A DNA stretch of 37,916 nucleotides from a virus: the IMG/VR virus record IMGVR_UViG_3300029955_000075, positions 1 through 37,916 of that record; one strand, written 5' to 3'. Shown one piece after another: positions 1 through 7,759 of this stretch. The notes beneath the pieces were generated by a model, which had not been told where the DNA came from, did no database searches, and saw only the letters and a list, made by a program, of their open reading frames with translations. Within the stretch, counting starts at the first letter, position 1; the number at the start of each line of letters is the position of its first letter. Both the position numbers and the translations under genes were made by a program.

Positions 1-68
1 AAGCCGTTTAACATTCGGGCCAGAGTGGGGTGACTGAGCTGGCCCATATCCAGAAAGGGGAATATCAA

Positions 69-647
69 ATGATCGATCTTCAGAAATACTGTGATCCGTC
101 GCGGGAAAGAATAGCAATTCCATTCTCTGCCGGAGAGTTCACATACGCCACCAATGGGCATATTTTAATTCGCGTTCCCAGGCGAGATGATATTGCCGAA
201 AGCAGCGACGCTCCTACTCCTAATGTGGAAGAACTATTCTCCGCCAACCCCATGCCTCCCGATGCTGTGCCAATCTCTGATCACAAAATTCCCTATCTTA
301 CCTTGCCAAAGGGATATACAGAGACTTGCGATCATTGCGGTGGGAGTGGGTGTGAACACGATTGCCCTAGCTGCGAATGTGATTGCGAGACGTGCAATGG
401 TGTCGGTGAAATTACGGTCACTGCTGATGAAGTGATGCAGTCCGTTTGCATCGGAACTGCAATTTTTAATGCGAGATATGTTCGGTGGATTTTGGAACTT
501 CCCGGATTGATTGTTCCAAAAGATGTTGCGGGAATGAGACAATTCGAGCCGCCTGCACAGCCCATGCCGTTCAAGTTTGATGGAGGTGAAGGCCTCCTGA
601 TGATGTGCCGATCAACATATGAAGATCACATCGGACGACTGCCATGA
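69..647 (+). CDS. Hypothetical early phage protein with DnaJ-like cysteine cluster
   Basis: The 192-residue protein has no assigned function. Its middle holds a cysteine cluster beginning CDHCGGSGC and ending CETCNGVG, which resembles the CxxCxGxG zinc repeats of DnaJ-type zinc fingers, so it probably binds zinc. The N-terminal part (YATNGHILIRVPR) faintly recalls phage proteins with sliding-clamp-like segments, but this is only an impression. I start at the ATG at 69 because AAAGGGG lies 9-15 bases upstream; an in-frame GTG at 30 would add 13 residues without a good ribosome site. It heads the visible early operon and its stop overlaps the next ATG (ATGA). Confidence 0.7.
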   Translation: MIDLQKYCDPSRERIAIPFSAGEFTYATNGHILIRVPRRDDIAESSDAPTPNVEELFSANPMPPDAVPISDHKIPYLTLPKGYTETCDHCGGSGCEHDCPSCECDCETCNGVGEITVTADEVMQSVCIGTAIFNARYVRWILELPGLIVPKDVAGMRQFEPPAQPMPFKFDGGEGLLMMCRSTYEDHIGRLP

Positions 648-811
648 TCGTCTACCTTAAATTCATCAACGGCGCATGGGAGATTCACGCGATCTACACT
701 TGGCCGGATGACGACGACAATCTGAGAAGCCTTCTTATCAGATATGACGAGGAAAAAAGCGCCAGGGACTACGCGGAAAAGATGGGATGGAAGGTTGTTA
801 TCGCGCCATGA
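644..811 (+). CDS. Small hypothetical protein
   Basis: A 55-residue reading frame (MIVYLKFINGAWEIHA...) is coupled by ATGA overlaps to the gene before it and to the methyltransferase after it. Such tight coupling on both sides is the main evidence that it is translated. It has acidic DDDDN and EEK stretches and ends in VVIAP; no family is recognised. Confidence 0.6.
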   Translation: MIVYLKFINGAWEIHAIYTWPDDDDNLRSLLIRYDEEKSARDYAEKMGWKVVIAP

Positions 812-1677
812 AACAATTCAACGTCCTAGACCTATTTTCCGGCATTGGCGGATTTTCGCTGGGGCTTGAACGAACAGGCGGATTTAATACATCCGCCTTT
901 TGCGAAATCGAAGACTATCCGCGCCGCGTGCTGCGGAAACATTGGCCCGAGGTGCCCTGCTATGAAGATGTCCGCACCCTCACCTCAGATAAGCTTGCTG
1001 CCGATGGAATTGCCGTTAATGTCATCTGCGGGGGCTTCCCATGTCAAGACCTTAGCATCGCCGGAAACTGCGCCGGAATCGATGCTGAACGATCTGGCCT
1101 GTGGTCCGAGTTTTCCCGTCTTATTGGCGAACTTCGACCGCGGTATGTCATTGTGGAAAACGTCGCAAACTTGCTTGCTGGCCCTAGCGAAAGGCCAGGT
1201 TGGTGGTTTGGCCGAGTTCTCGGAGACTTGGCCGCGCTCGGGTATAATGCAGAATGGCACTGCATTCCGGCTTCCGCCATTGGCGCGGAGCATGACCGGG
1301 ACCGCGTATGGATTATTGCCTACCCTGACGAAGTGCGGGAACTACAACCGCAAGGGGACCAGCAAGACAAGCGGGGACGGTCTGGCGACAGTTCTGAAGC
1401 GCCTTCTCCCAACTCTGACCAAACACGACGTTCGCGGGGGATGCAAGCCAGAGCGGACGGAACGCATGTGGCGAGATTCGAGCCGTGGCTGCGATCTGCC
1501 ATCAACAATGCGACTACTCTATCCAGAGAGCACTGGAATCATCAACCCGTCTTGGGCCGAGGGGTTCATGGGGTTTCCCATAGGTTGGACCTAATTGGAT
1601 GCCTAGGGAATGCGGTTTTTCCATACATTCCAGAACTGATCGGTCGTGCTATTCTGTTTTATGAGGCTAACCCATAA
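808..1677 (+). CDS. DNA cytosine-5 methyltransferase
   Basis: The protein (289 residues) transfers a methyl group from S-adenosylmethionine to cytosine C5. Motif I is DLFSGIGGFSLGLE at residues 8-21, motif IV GGFPCQ carries the catalytic Cys79, motif VI is VENV, motif VIII is the HDRDRVWI segment, and motif X is LGNAVFP near the C terminus, so the catalytic set is complete. The part between motifs VIII and X is short and polar, which suggests a reduced target-recognition region. The ATG at 808 is used rather than one at 787 because it overlaps the previous stop (ATGA) and starts right at the conserved N terminus. Phage solitary methyltransferases usually protect phage DNA from host restriction; no cognate endonuclease is evident, although a VRR-NUC gene follows at once. 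The +1 frame is also open across most of this gene (see separate entry). Confidence 0.93.
   Translation: MKQFNVLDLFSGIGGFSLGLERTGGFNTSAFCEIEDYPRRVLRKHWPEVPCYEDVRTLTSDKLAADGIAVNVICGGFPCQDLSIAGNCAGIDAERSGLWSEFSRLIGELRPRYVIVENVANLLAGPSERPGWWFGRVLGDLAALGYNAEWHCIPASAIGAEHDRDRVWIIAYPDEVRELQPQGDQQDKRGRSGDSSEAPSPNSDQTRRSRGMQARADGTHVARFEPWLRSAINNATTLSREHWNHQPVLGRGVHGVSHRLDLIGCLGNAVFPYIPELIGRAILFYEANP
962..1594 (+). CDS. Possible overprinted ORF inside the methyltransferase gene (+1 frame)
   Basis: The +1 frame is open from about 845 to 1594. Its translation reads like a recurrent phage protein style: MSLWKTSQTC, then FSETWPRSGIMQNGTAFRL, then GLLPTLTKCGNYNRKG and SGDGLAT, ending INPSWAEGFMGFPIGWT. 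I recall very similar wording in proteins encoded beside or fused to phage C5 methyltransferases. No convincing ribosome site precedes the internal ATGs (962, 1004, 1145), so the start is arbitrary. It could be a true overlapping gene, a C-terminal part reached by frameshifting, or a by-product of conserved methyltransferase codons. What is seen is the open frame and its wording; expression is inference. Confidence 0.3.
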   Translation: MKMSAPSPQISLLPMELPLMSSAGASHVKTLASPETAPESMLNDLACGPSFPVLLANFDRGMSLWKTSQTCLLALAKGQVGGLAEFSETWPRSGIMQNGTAFRLPPLARSMTGTAYGLLPTLTKCGNYNRKGTSKTSGDGLATVLKRLLPTLTKHDVRGGCKPERTERMWRDSSRGCDLPSTMRLLYPESTGIINPSWAEGFMGFPIGWT

Positions 1678-2057
1678 TGCAACATCCTGAAGACGCCCTG
1701 CAAATCGCCACGGCGCAATATGTGCAGATGGCATTGCACCCATCGGTTATCGCGCACCATTCTGAAAACGAACGCCAGGGCGCTAGGGCCGGAGCAAAGG
1801 CCAAGGCGAAGGGGCAGCTTGCGGGGTTTCCAGATTGGGTGTTTATGTGGCATGAAGGAAGACGCTTTGGATGGGCAGAGGGCCATACAATCGTCGCGTT
1901 TATAGAACTCAAATCCGCAAAGGGCGTGCTGTCCACCAGCCAAAAGAAGTTCAAGGCTTTGGCAGATGCTATGGACGCCGAATATGCGATCTGCCGTGAC
2001 CTAACCGAATTCGTCGCCACGATCAAAGCGTGGGGCGTGCCGCACAGGGGAGAGTGA
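1677..2057 (+). CDS. VRR-NUC domain nuclease
   Basis: This 126-residue protein matches the virus-type replication-repair nuclease fold (PD-(D/E)XK superfamily). The active-site pattern is visible as GFPDW (Asp), followed about 20 residues later by FIELKSAKG (Glu-x-Lys), and a Q residue lies in the helix after it (TSQKKFKALADAM). The N-terminal helix carries the usual conserved Glu and Gln. Such phage proteins act on branched or damaged DNA during replication and recombination. The ATG overlaps the methyltransferase stop (TAATG), so the two are translationally coupled. Confidence 0.85.
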   Translation: MQHPEDALQIATAQYVQMALHPSVIAHHSENERQGARAGAKAKAKGQLAGFPDWVFMWHEGRRFGWAEGHTIVAFIELKSAKGVLSTSQKKFKALADAMDAEYAICRDLTEFVATIKAWGVPHRGE

Positions 2058-2059
2058 AT

Positions 2060-2323
2060 ATGATCTTATTCCATGCCGCCAGTCAAAAGGGCGCTCGAAA
2101 GTATCGGGAAAGCGGCGCAATTCACGCTCCGGTTCGCGGGTTCACAACCGATAAAGCTGCGATGGCGTGGGCCATGAAGGTGGGGAGAACTGTAATTATC
2201 CAATTTGAGGCTTATAACCCGCACAAGCTTCCAGACCATCACAATCCATTCGGCGAGGCTTGGTGGAACGATGGAAATATCACCGAATGGAAATGCGTTT
2301 TTAGCGCACATGGGGATGCATGA
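2060..2323 (+). CDS. Conserved small hypothetical protein
   Basis: The 87-residue protein begins MILFHAASQKGARKYRESG and continues APVRGFTT, a wording I recall from small proteins of proteobacterial phages and chromosomes without known function. The opening, a Phe-His pair before a helix and a Gly-rich turn, loosely resembles small ADP-ribosyl-transferase-like folds, but no catalytic set is clear, so no activity is claimed. The start at 2060 has GGGGAGAG just upstream and follows the previous stop by two bases. Confidence 0.65.
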   Translation: MILFHAASQKGARKYRESGAIHAPVRGFTTDKAAMAWAMKVGRTVIIQFEAYNPHKLPDHHNPFGEAWWNDGNITEWKCVFSAHGDA

Positions 2324-2793
2324 TGTCGCTATCTGACCGCCGCCGCGTCGAGCTTGCCATGCCAGCCCGTATCGCATACCGCATTGTGTCCGTGCTGATC
2401 CCGGTAGACGGCGCGGACGTTGAGTTTCTGCGCTCTGCCGGGATTGTGTTCAATGCCGTGTTATTAGAGCCCCTAGCCGATTTAAGCGATGCCCAGCGCC
2501 GGAAGATGATCCGCCGCTTGGATCGTACTCAGCGCGAGCTACTGGCCCCATACGAGGGCCGGGGAGCCGTTACGGCGGTCCGAGCATTTGTCGAGTGGCT
2601 CGAAGACCTGACGCAACGGGGCATCCTCAATATGGACCCCGAAGGCGCGTTCTACAAAGCCTGGGATAGCCTAGCTACGGCGATTGTTTCCCAAGATGAA
2701 AACCTTGCAGGCCTTGAAGCTTGTGCCAGATCGGCCCGGAAGATGGCGGCTGAGTGGAGGAAATGGTTTGAGGAACGCAATCTTTATGTCTGA
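2320..2793 (+). CDS. Hypothetical helical protein
   Basis: A 157-residue, mostly helical, charged protein with no recognised domain. It starts at tandem ATG codons (2320/2323), overlapping the upstream stop. Segments such as LSDAQRRKMIRRLDRTQREL and a C-terminal AEWRKWFEERNLYV are amphipathic. Its place just before the helicase suggests a role in early replication, but this is only positional inference. Confidence 0.6.
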   Translation: MMSLSDRRRVELAMPARIAYRIVSVLIPVDGADVEFLRSAGIVFNAVLLEPLADLSDAQRRKMIRRLDRTQRELLAPYEGRGAVTAVRAFVEWLEDLTQRGILNMDPEGAFYKAWDSLATAIVSQDENLAGLEACARSARKMAAEWRKWFEERNLYV

Positions 2794-2917
2794 TGATGAA
2801 CGCGACTTCGAGCCTGTGGGGGATGTTTTCGACAGACTGATTAAAGACCTTCGCAAGAGACAAGATCAAGCCGGGGAAAATACCGATGAACGATCAACCG
2901 AAATTCCCGCCCCATAA
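2786..2917 (+). CDS. Small acidic hypothetical protein upstream of dnaB
   Basis: This 43-residue frame (MSDDERDFEPVGDVFDRLIK...) overlaps the end of the previous gene and the first 32 bases of dnaB. A GAGG lies about 10 bases before the ATG. It is rich in Asp/Glu and Arg/Lys. The overlaps and ribosome site favour translation; no function is known. Confidence 0.45.
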   Translation: MSDDERDFEPVGDVFDRLIKDLRKRQDQAGENTDERSTEIPAP

Positions 2918-4280
2918 TTTTGAGGCGGAACAGGCATTGCTTGGGGCTGTGATGTTCCGAAGCTCGGCGCTAGAAGCCGTAGTCGAATTCCTCCATCCCC
3001 ACCATTTTGCAGACCCTACGCATGGCAGAATTTATGAGACAATCAACCGCCTTGCTGACCGTGGCGGCAGGGCCGATGTTCTGACCGTCAAGACGGCAAT
3101 GGACGGCGACGCGGGGCTATCCGATCTTGGCGGAAATGCCTATCTAGCACGGCTCGCGGCGTCAGCTGTTACTGTGTCAAACGTGGCTGAGTATGGCCGC
3201 TTGATCCAAGACCTTGCCAAGCGTCGTGAACTGATCGTCATTGCCGAGGATTTGGTTAACGCAGCATTCGACACAACGACGGAAACCACTGCGACATCCA
3301 TTCAAGAGGAAATTGAAAGCCGCCTATTTAACCTAGGAGCTGAAGCCACCTCGGAAAGCGGGCCGGTTGCGTTTGCAGTACCGCTTGCGGAGGTTCTAGA
3401 GACGGCGGAGGCTATCTATAAATCAGATGGGAAACTGCGCGGGATTTCGACGGGGCTCTATGCCCTGGACAAGGAAACAGGCGGCTTGCACCCCACTGAT
3501 CTGGGTATTCTGGCGGGTAGGCCATCTATGGGAAAGACGGCCATAGCGACGAACATTGCATTCAACGTCGCCAGCCAGGGCCATCCCGTCGCGTTCTTCT
3601 CCCTCGAAATGTCCCGCGCACAGCTTGCCCAGCGCATCGTCTGTTCAGAGAGCGGGGTCTTCGGAAATAAATTTCTGGGCGAGGCCATGTCTCGATATGA
3701 CATTGAGGCCATTCAAGAGACGACTAAGCGCCTTGCCGAAATTCCACTTAGGATCGATGACCAGCCAGCTTTGTCAGTCCAGGCTATCCGCACCAGGGCG
3801 CGGAGGATGAAGCGTAAGGGAGGGCTCGCCCTGATCGTGATCGATTACCTCCAGCTTATCGGGCAGCCGGTGAAATCGACTGGTAAGCGTGGGGCAGAAA
3901 ACCGGACGCAAGAGGTCTCGGAAATCACCCGAAATCTTAAGGCCTTGGCGAAAGAGCTTAATGTGCCGATTTTGGCACTATCCCAGCTTTCCAGGCAGGT
4001 TGAACAACGCGAAGACAAAAGGCCACTGCTATCAGACTTGCGAGAATCTGGAAGCATTGAACAGGATGCCGATATCGTAATGTTTGTGTATAGAGAGGAA
4101 TACTACCTAGAACGGTCAAAGAAGAACGCTGGTGAAAAGGGTTATGAGGATTGGATTGTTAACTTAACGGCTTGCCAAGGAACTGGAGACGTTATCATTG
4201 CCAAGCAAAGGCGCGGCCCTGTCAATACTGTTAGACTTTCGTTTGATGGGGCATTGACAAAGTTTGGCAATATCGGTTAA
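2886..4280 (+). CDS. dnaB: Replicative DNA helicase, DnaB family
   Basis: The 464-residue protein is a full-length hexameric replicative helicase. The N-terminal domain opens with the DnaB-typical HNFEAEQALLGAVM. The RecA-type C-terminal domain has Walker A GRPSMGKT, Walker B LIVIDYLQLI, motif H3 (LSQLSRQVEQRED then SGSIEQDAD) and H4 (IIAKQRRGPV) with the arginine-rich end. It unwinds DNA at the phage replication fork. The ATG at 2886 is preceded by GGGGAA. The next gene encodes a replication initiator or loader-like protein. Confidence 0.96.
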   Translation: MNDQPKFPPHNFEAEQALLGAVMFRSSALEAVVEFLHPHHFADPTHGRIYETINRLADRGGRADVLTVKTAMDGDAGLSDLGGNAYLARLAASAVTVSNVAEYGRLIQDLAKRRELIVIAEDLVNAAFDTTTETTATSIQEEIESRLFNLGAEATSESGPVAFAVPLAEVLETAEAIYKSDGKLRGISTGLYALDKETGGLHPTDLGILAGRPSMGKTAIATNIAFNVASQGHPVAFFSLEMSRAQLAQRIVCSESGVFGNKFLGEAMSRYDIEAIQETTKRLAEIPLRIDDQPALSVQAIRTRARRMKRKGGLALIVIDYLQLIGQPVKSTGKRGAENRTQEVSEITRNLKALAKELNVPILALSQLSRQVEQREDKRPLLSDLRESGSIEQDADIVMFVYREEYYLERSKKNAGEKGYEDWIVNLTACQGTGDVIIAKQRRGPVNTVRLSFDGALTKFGNIG

Positions 4281-4287
4281 TACTGAG

Positions 4288-4386
4288 ATTAGGCGTGGCT
4301 AAACCGGGATAAGACCTCGACGGAGGTTCCGGGACAGCCCACCGTTGCGCACCCGCAGCCCCGCACTGTTGGTTGCCACGTCTAAT
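4288..4386 (+). promoter_or_regulatory. Structured leader RNA before the replication gene (12-bp closing helix)
   Basis: Between dnaB and the next ATG (4409) the bases 4288-4299 pair with 4375-4386 in a continuous 12-bp helix with a single G-U pair. The enclosed 75 bases include the hairpin 4314-4327 (ACCTC, loop, GAGGT) and a GGG-ACAG-CCC mini hairpin. A long closing helix around several hairpins, ending about 22 bases before a start codon, is how cis-acting leader RNAs usually look. No known riboswitch class is recognised and there is no T-run, so control at translation would be more likely than termination. Confidence 0.45.
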
Positions 4387-4408
4387 TTGCGGGCTGCGAG
4401 GTTTCCAT

Positions 4409-5683
4409 ATGGCGCGTATTCGTACTGTTAAGCCGGAATTTTTTACATCAGAAGATACGTGCTCTCTTTCTCCTTTGGCGCGTCTTCTTTTTATAGGGAT
4501 ATGGTGCGAATCCGATAAGGAGGGTAGGCTTCCCTGGAAGCCAAAAACCTTGAAGATTCGGTATCTTCCTTCTGATGACTGCGATATTGAAGCTTTATGC
4601 GATGAGCTTGTATCAGTTGGAGTGGTAAAGCTTTATGGGGATGGATTGGCATTTGTCCCAGGCTTTATCAAACACCAGCACGTAAATCCCAGGGAATCGA
4701 AAAGTATTCTACCTGCCCCAGATGGGTGGGAGAAAGCTCCATATAAAAATCCAACTAAAGACCTGAAGGATCAAATCCTTAACAGGGACAATCATGCATG
4801 CGTTAGGTGCGGATCAACCGAAAACCTTCAAATTGACCACATCCTTCCTAGGTCGTGTGGAGGTCCGCATGTTGAGGAAAATCTTCGAGTTCTTTGCCGG
4901 CATTGCAATGCCGGAAGACCCGTATCTGGATTAGCTCTGCAAAAAGACCTTGAAGCTGACGGGTATTCCCTAGCAAATTTGCGCGTAAAATTTGGAATTG
5001 ACGCGTCAATTTCTGAATTGACCGACAGGGAGGAAGGGAAGGGAAGGGAAAGGAAAGGAAAGGATAATCCCCCTACCCCCTTAAACTCGAATTCACGCGT
5101 CAACTCGTCGTTTCCGAGCTTGGATGATGATGGATTGAAAACCAATAATATCGATGAAATCCGCAAAGCCGTTTGGAGGCAGCACGGATTGACGGAAGAC
5201 AAAATCCAGACCAAGCTGGTGTCGGCTTCATCCGAAGGCTTGCGACAGGTCCGAGGCTGGCTTGACCGGAAACTGACCGCCCAAGAAATCCTAGACGCCA
5301 TTGCCGACACATATACCGCCGCTGAGAGCAAGGGCGCTACTATCGGAAATCCCTGGTCATACCTAGATCGGGTGATGGAAACAATCGGGGACCGCAAGGA
5401 AAACCCAGAGCCCGAAAAGCCCAAGAAGCTTTCCCAAGATGAGATTTGGCGGGTTCACATGGTCGAATTTACGACTAGGACCATGAGGGACGGAAAACCA
5501 TTGTGGTTTGAAAACATTGACGGACCCAAGCCGGGAAGCAAGGGATGCAAGGTTCCGCTGTCAATCATGGCGGAGTTTGGGATTAAGCCATACGAGGAAC
5601 CGGAAGATGCGCAAACCGTGTCTAAAACCCCGCCAAACGCACCCAGGGCGGCAGAAGGCACATCATCCGCTATGCCTGTATAG
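4409..5683 (+). CDS. Phage replication protein (O/replisome-organiser-like) fused to an HNH domain
   Basis: The 424-residue protein opens with MARIRTVKPEFF and SLSPLARLLFIGIWCESDKEG, the common N terminus of phage replisome-organiser or DnaT-like winged-helix proteins. Residues about 115-172 form an HNH nuclease module: a CVRC zinc pair, IDHILPRSCGG with the catalytic His, and CRHCN as the second zinc pair. A Lys/Glu/Arg-rich linker encoded by a pure purine run follows, then a helical C-terminal part with NPWSYL, typical of phage replication proteins. I use the ATG at 4409, where the conserved sequence begins, rather than one at 4373. It probably loads DnaB at the phage origin; the nuclease might nick DNA or might be a passenger domain. 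Confidence 0.8.
   Translation: MARIRTVKPEFFTSEDTCSLSPLARLLFIGIWCESDKEGRLPWKPKTLKIRYLPSDDCDIEALCDELVSVGVVKLYGDGLAFVPGFIKHQHVNPRESKSILPAPDGWEKAPYKNPTKDLKDQILNRDNHACVRCGSTENLQIDHILPRSCGGPHVEENLRVLCRHCNAGRPVSGLALQKDLEADGYSLANLRVKFGIDASISELTDREEGKGRERKGKDNPPTPLNSNSRVNSSFPSLDDDGLKTNNIDEIRKAVWRQHGLTEDKIQTKLVSASSEGLRQVRGWLDRKLTAQEILDAIADTYTAAESKGATIGNPWSYLDRVMETIGDRKENPEPEKPKKLSQDEIWRVHMVEFTTRTMRDGKPLWFENIDGPKPGSKGCKVPLSIMAEFGIKPYEEPEDAQTVSKTPPNAPRAAEGTSSAMPV
5027..5064 (+). repeat. Homopurine GGGAA/GGAAA tract inside the replication gene
   Basis: All 38 bases are purines, made of reiterated GGGAA and GGAAA units. In frame they encode the linker EEGKGRERKGKD between the HNH module and the C-terminal domain. 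Unit number can change by slippage, and because units are 5 bases such changes would shift the frame. Some phage replication genes carry their origin internally, so an origin-linked role is possible but unproven. Confidence 0.6.
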
Positions 5684-5743
5684 GAAAACGCCAGAAACGG
5701 CTTAAAACGGCTTTAATGGCCATATCGAGGAATGGAGAGAAAA

Positions 5744-6703
5744 ATGGTCGAGTTTGTTAAGTGGCCTTCGATTGAGGCGTTCGAGTCAGTAGTTCGCAAC
5801 AGCGCTAGCCGGGGCACGGTCAACTATCGGGGGAAAGTGAAACTGCACGGTACGAACGCCGCGTTCACGTTCACTCCGACCGGCCCCGTGGCGCAGAGCC
5901 GTACCCGGCTGATTACGCCGGAGCAGGACAACGCCGGTTTCGCCGCATGGGTGGCCGGCTCCGGGTTTGCCGGACCCGATGGCGTTACCGTTTTCGGGGA
6001 GTGGTGCGGCCCTGGTGTGCAGCGCGGCGTTGCCGTGTCAAAGCTGGACCGGAAAATCTTCGCGGTCTTCGCCGTGAAAGTGGGCGACAACTTCCTGACG
6101 GACCCAAACGACCTGCGGGTCTACGCCCCCAAGCATCCCGACGTTTTTGTTCTGCCGTGGTACGGGGAGGAGTTCACGGTTAACTTCTCCAGCGTTCCGC
6201 AGAGCATCGTTGCCCACATGAACGAACAGGTAGCGGCGGTGGAATCCTCTGATCCCTGGATCAAGGAAGTCTTCGGCGTGGACGGGACGGGAGAAGGGCT
6301 GGTTTATTACCCTGTGGATAGCATCGGTAGTGGTCGGGCGCTAAGCGTCATGGACGATTCCCCCGATTACCTTGGGCGTCGGGTATTTAAGGCCAAGGGC
6401 GAGGCCCACAGGGTCAACGGTCACAAGGAGGCGGTCGCCATCTCGACGGCTTTGCTGGAGGGAGTTCCCGAGTTCGTGGCATTCGCGGTCACGGAGGCCA
6501 GGCTTCAGCAGGCGTTGTCCGAAGTGTGCCCAGAGGGAGCATTCATCCAGAAGACGGGAGAGTTTCTGAAGTGGGTGCAGGGAGATATCAAGAAGGAATG
6601 CGCCGAGGAGATGTCCGCTTTGGAAACCGAGGATGGCAAAATCCTCGGACCTTGCGGAGCGCGGGCCGTCCAGTGGTTTAAAATGAAATGCCAGGAGGTC
6701 TAA
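5744..6703 (+). CDS. RNA ligase, Rnl2/DRB0094-like nucleotidyltransferase
   Basis: The 319-residue protein has the ligase nucleotidyltransferase motifs: motif I KLHGTN with nucleotidyl Lys33, motif III VFGEWCG, motif IV EGLVYY, and motif V FKAKG. These fit ATP-dependent RNA ligases of the T4 Rnl2 group, which seal nicked RNA through an adenylate intermediate. The C-terminal ~100 residues are helical. The start at 5744 has GGAGAG nearby upstream; an in-frame ATG at 5732 contains that site. In phages such enzymes often repair tRNAs cut by host defence nucleases, which fits the tRNA and tRNA-like elements downstream, though no polynucleotide kinase is seen. Confidence 0.88.
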   Translation: MVEFVKWPSIEAFESVVRNSASRGTVNYRGKVKLHGTNAAFTFTPTGPVAQSRTRLITPEQDNAGFAAWVAGSGFAGPDGVTVFGEWCGPGVQRGVAVSKLDRKIFAVFAVKVGDNFLTDPNDLRVYAPKHPDVFVLPWYGEEFTVNFSSVPQSIVAHMNEQVAAVESSDPWIKEVFGVDGTGEGLVYYPVDSIGSGRALSVMDDSPDYLGRRVFKAKGEAHRVNGHKEAVAISTALLEGVPEFVAFAVTEARLQQALSEVCPEGAFIQKTGEFLKWVQGDIKKECAEEMSALETEDGKILGPCGARAVQWFKMKCQEV

Positions 6704-6961
6704 ATGCACAAAATTACCGTAACGATTAAGCGAGATGTCCCCGTCAAGTATCTTCGCGCCGTTTGTGGCGTTCGGTATTGGGAAGACGCTTCGGTGAATG
6801 GCAGTGATGGCGATCAAGGATCTATCCCCATGCGCAGTGGCGATGAGTGGTGCCCGGTGATCGATCTTGATGACGGAACCATTCTCGACTGGCCCGAAGG
6901 CATAACTGCCGATATCGATTACAAGGTTTCCGATATGGACGATAACGAGGTGCCGAAATGA
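6704..6961 (+). CDS. Conserved small phage protein, unknown function
   Basis: The 85-residue acidic protein contains VRYWEDASVNG and then PVIDLDDGTILDWPEGITADIDYKV (given here only as a region), a wording common to many prophages without function. AGGAGG lies directly before the ATG and the start follows the RNA ligase stop without a gap. The aromatic and Asp-rich pattern suggests a small beta-fold. Confidence 0.7.
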   Translation: MHKITVTIKRDVPVKYLRAVCGVRYWEDASVNGSDGDQGSIPMRSGDEWCPVIDLDDGTILDWPEGITADIDYKVSDMDDNEVPK

Positions 6962-7269
6962 CCGGAATGGGCGAAGATGTTTGGGGCGGGGAATTTACGC
7001 CGTCAGAGGTTGACGAGGCAGTGGCGTCCGTCAGCGATGAGGTTTTGGCACTTCGGAAGGAAAACGAGATTTTGAACGGGTGTCTAATTGCGGAACAGCG
7101 TGAAACGGATATCCTCCGAGCCAAAGTGGCAGAACAGGCCGGGGTCATCGAGACGTTGAAAGACGCGGTTCATGGCGGGAATGTGCGGATTAAGGAACTT
7201 GAATGTGACTTTGGAAGTGTACAATTTCCAGGACCGATACGTATCAATTTAGGGGGGACGTCCACATGA
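6958..7269 (+). CDS. Hypothetical coiled-coil protein
   Basis: A 103-residue protein that starts in an ATGA overlap. Residues about 25-75 (VLALRKENEILNG, ILRAKVAEQAGVIETLKDAV) form a heptad-like helix, probably a coiled coil. No family is recognised. Confidence 0.6.
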   Translation: MTGMGEDVWGGEFTPSEVDEAVASVSDEVLALRKENEILNGCLIAEQRETDILRAKVAEQAGVIETLKDAVHGGNVRIKELECDFGSVQFPGPIRINLGGTST

Positions 7270-7577
7270 TCGGCTACCTGGGGGAATTTCCGATTGAGAT
7301 TTCCAATATGACGCCCGCTGATTGGGCAATCTATTTCATTGGGTCATATGGACAAATCGAAGGAGAACATCACAAAGTATGGGTTTTAGATCAGGTGGCC
7401 CGTATCCTGCATGGAACTCCTGTTAAATCGACAGAGGCCAAATGGGATAACGGTACGGTTGAACTCCGATGCATGACAGGAGAACCGACGCCAGAGTATC
7501 ATCAATGGGTCGCGGAAGGCCGTGACGGAGAGGACGGGCCAAACACTTATGATTATGACGAGGGGACTGCACCATGA
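7266..7577 (+). CDS. Hypothetical acidic protein
   Basis: A 103-residue acidic protein coupled to its neighbours by ATGA overlaps at both ends. It is rich in Trp, Tyr and Asp (for example DWAIYFIGSYG and NTYDYDEGTAP). No known domain. Confidence 0.6.
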   Translation: MIGYLGEFPIEISNMTPADWAIYFIGSYGQIEGEHHKVWVLDQVARILHGTPVKSTEAKWDNGTVELRCMTGEPTPEYHQWVAEGRDGEDGPNTYDYDEGTAP

Positions 7578-7759
7578 GAGACGACAGGATCAGGCTTTAC
7601 ATCCCGGCTGACAGGCTGGCCGGAAAGAGCGAGTACGAGATAAGCTTGATCTTGGTCGAGCTTGGCCTAGACGTTTCGCAGCCGTTCGACGTTGTGCGAG
7701 ACCCGAGGACTGGAGCTTCTGTTTTCAAAGGGATAAGGGTTAATGGGGACGCATCCTAA
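7574..7759 (+). CDS. Small hypothetical protein
   Basis: A 61-residue protein (MRDDRIRLYIPADRLAGKSE...) overlapping the upstream stop by ATGA and the downstream gene by 17 bases. The predicted pattern is strand-helix-strand. Function unknown. Confidence 0.55.
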   Translation: MRDDRIRLYIPADRLAGKSEYEISLILVELGLDVSQPFDVVRDPRTGASVFKGIRVNGDAS

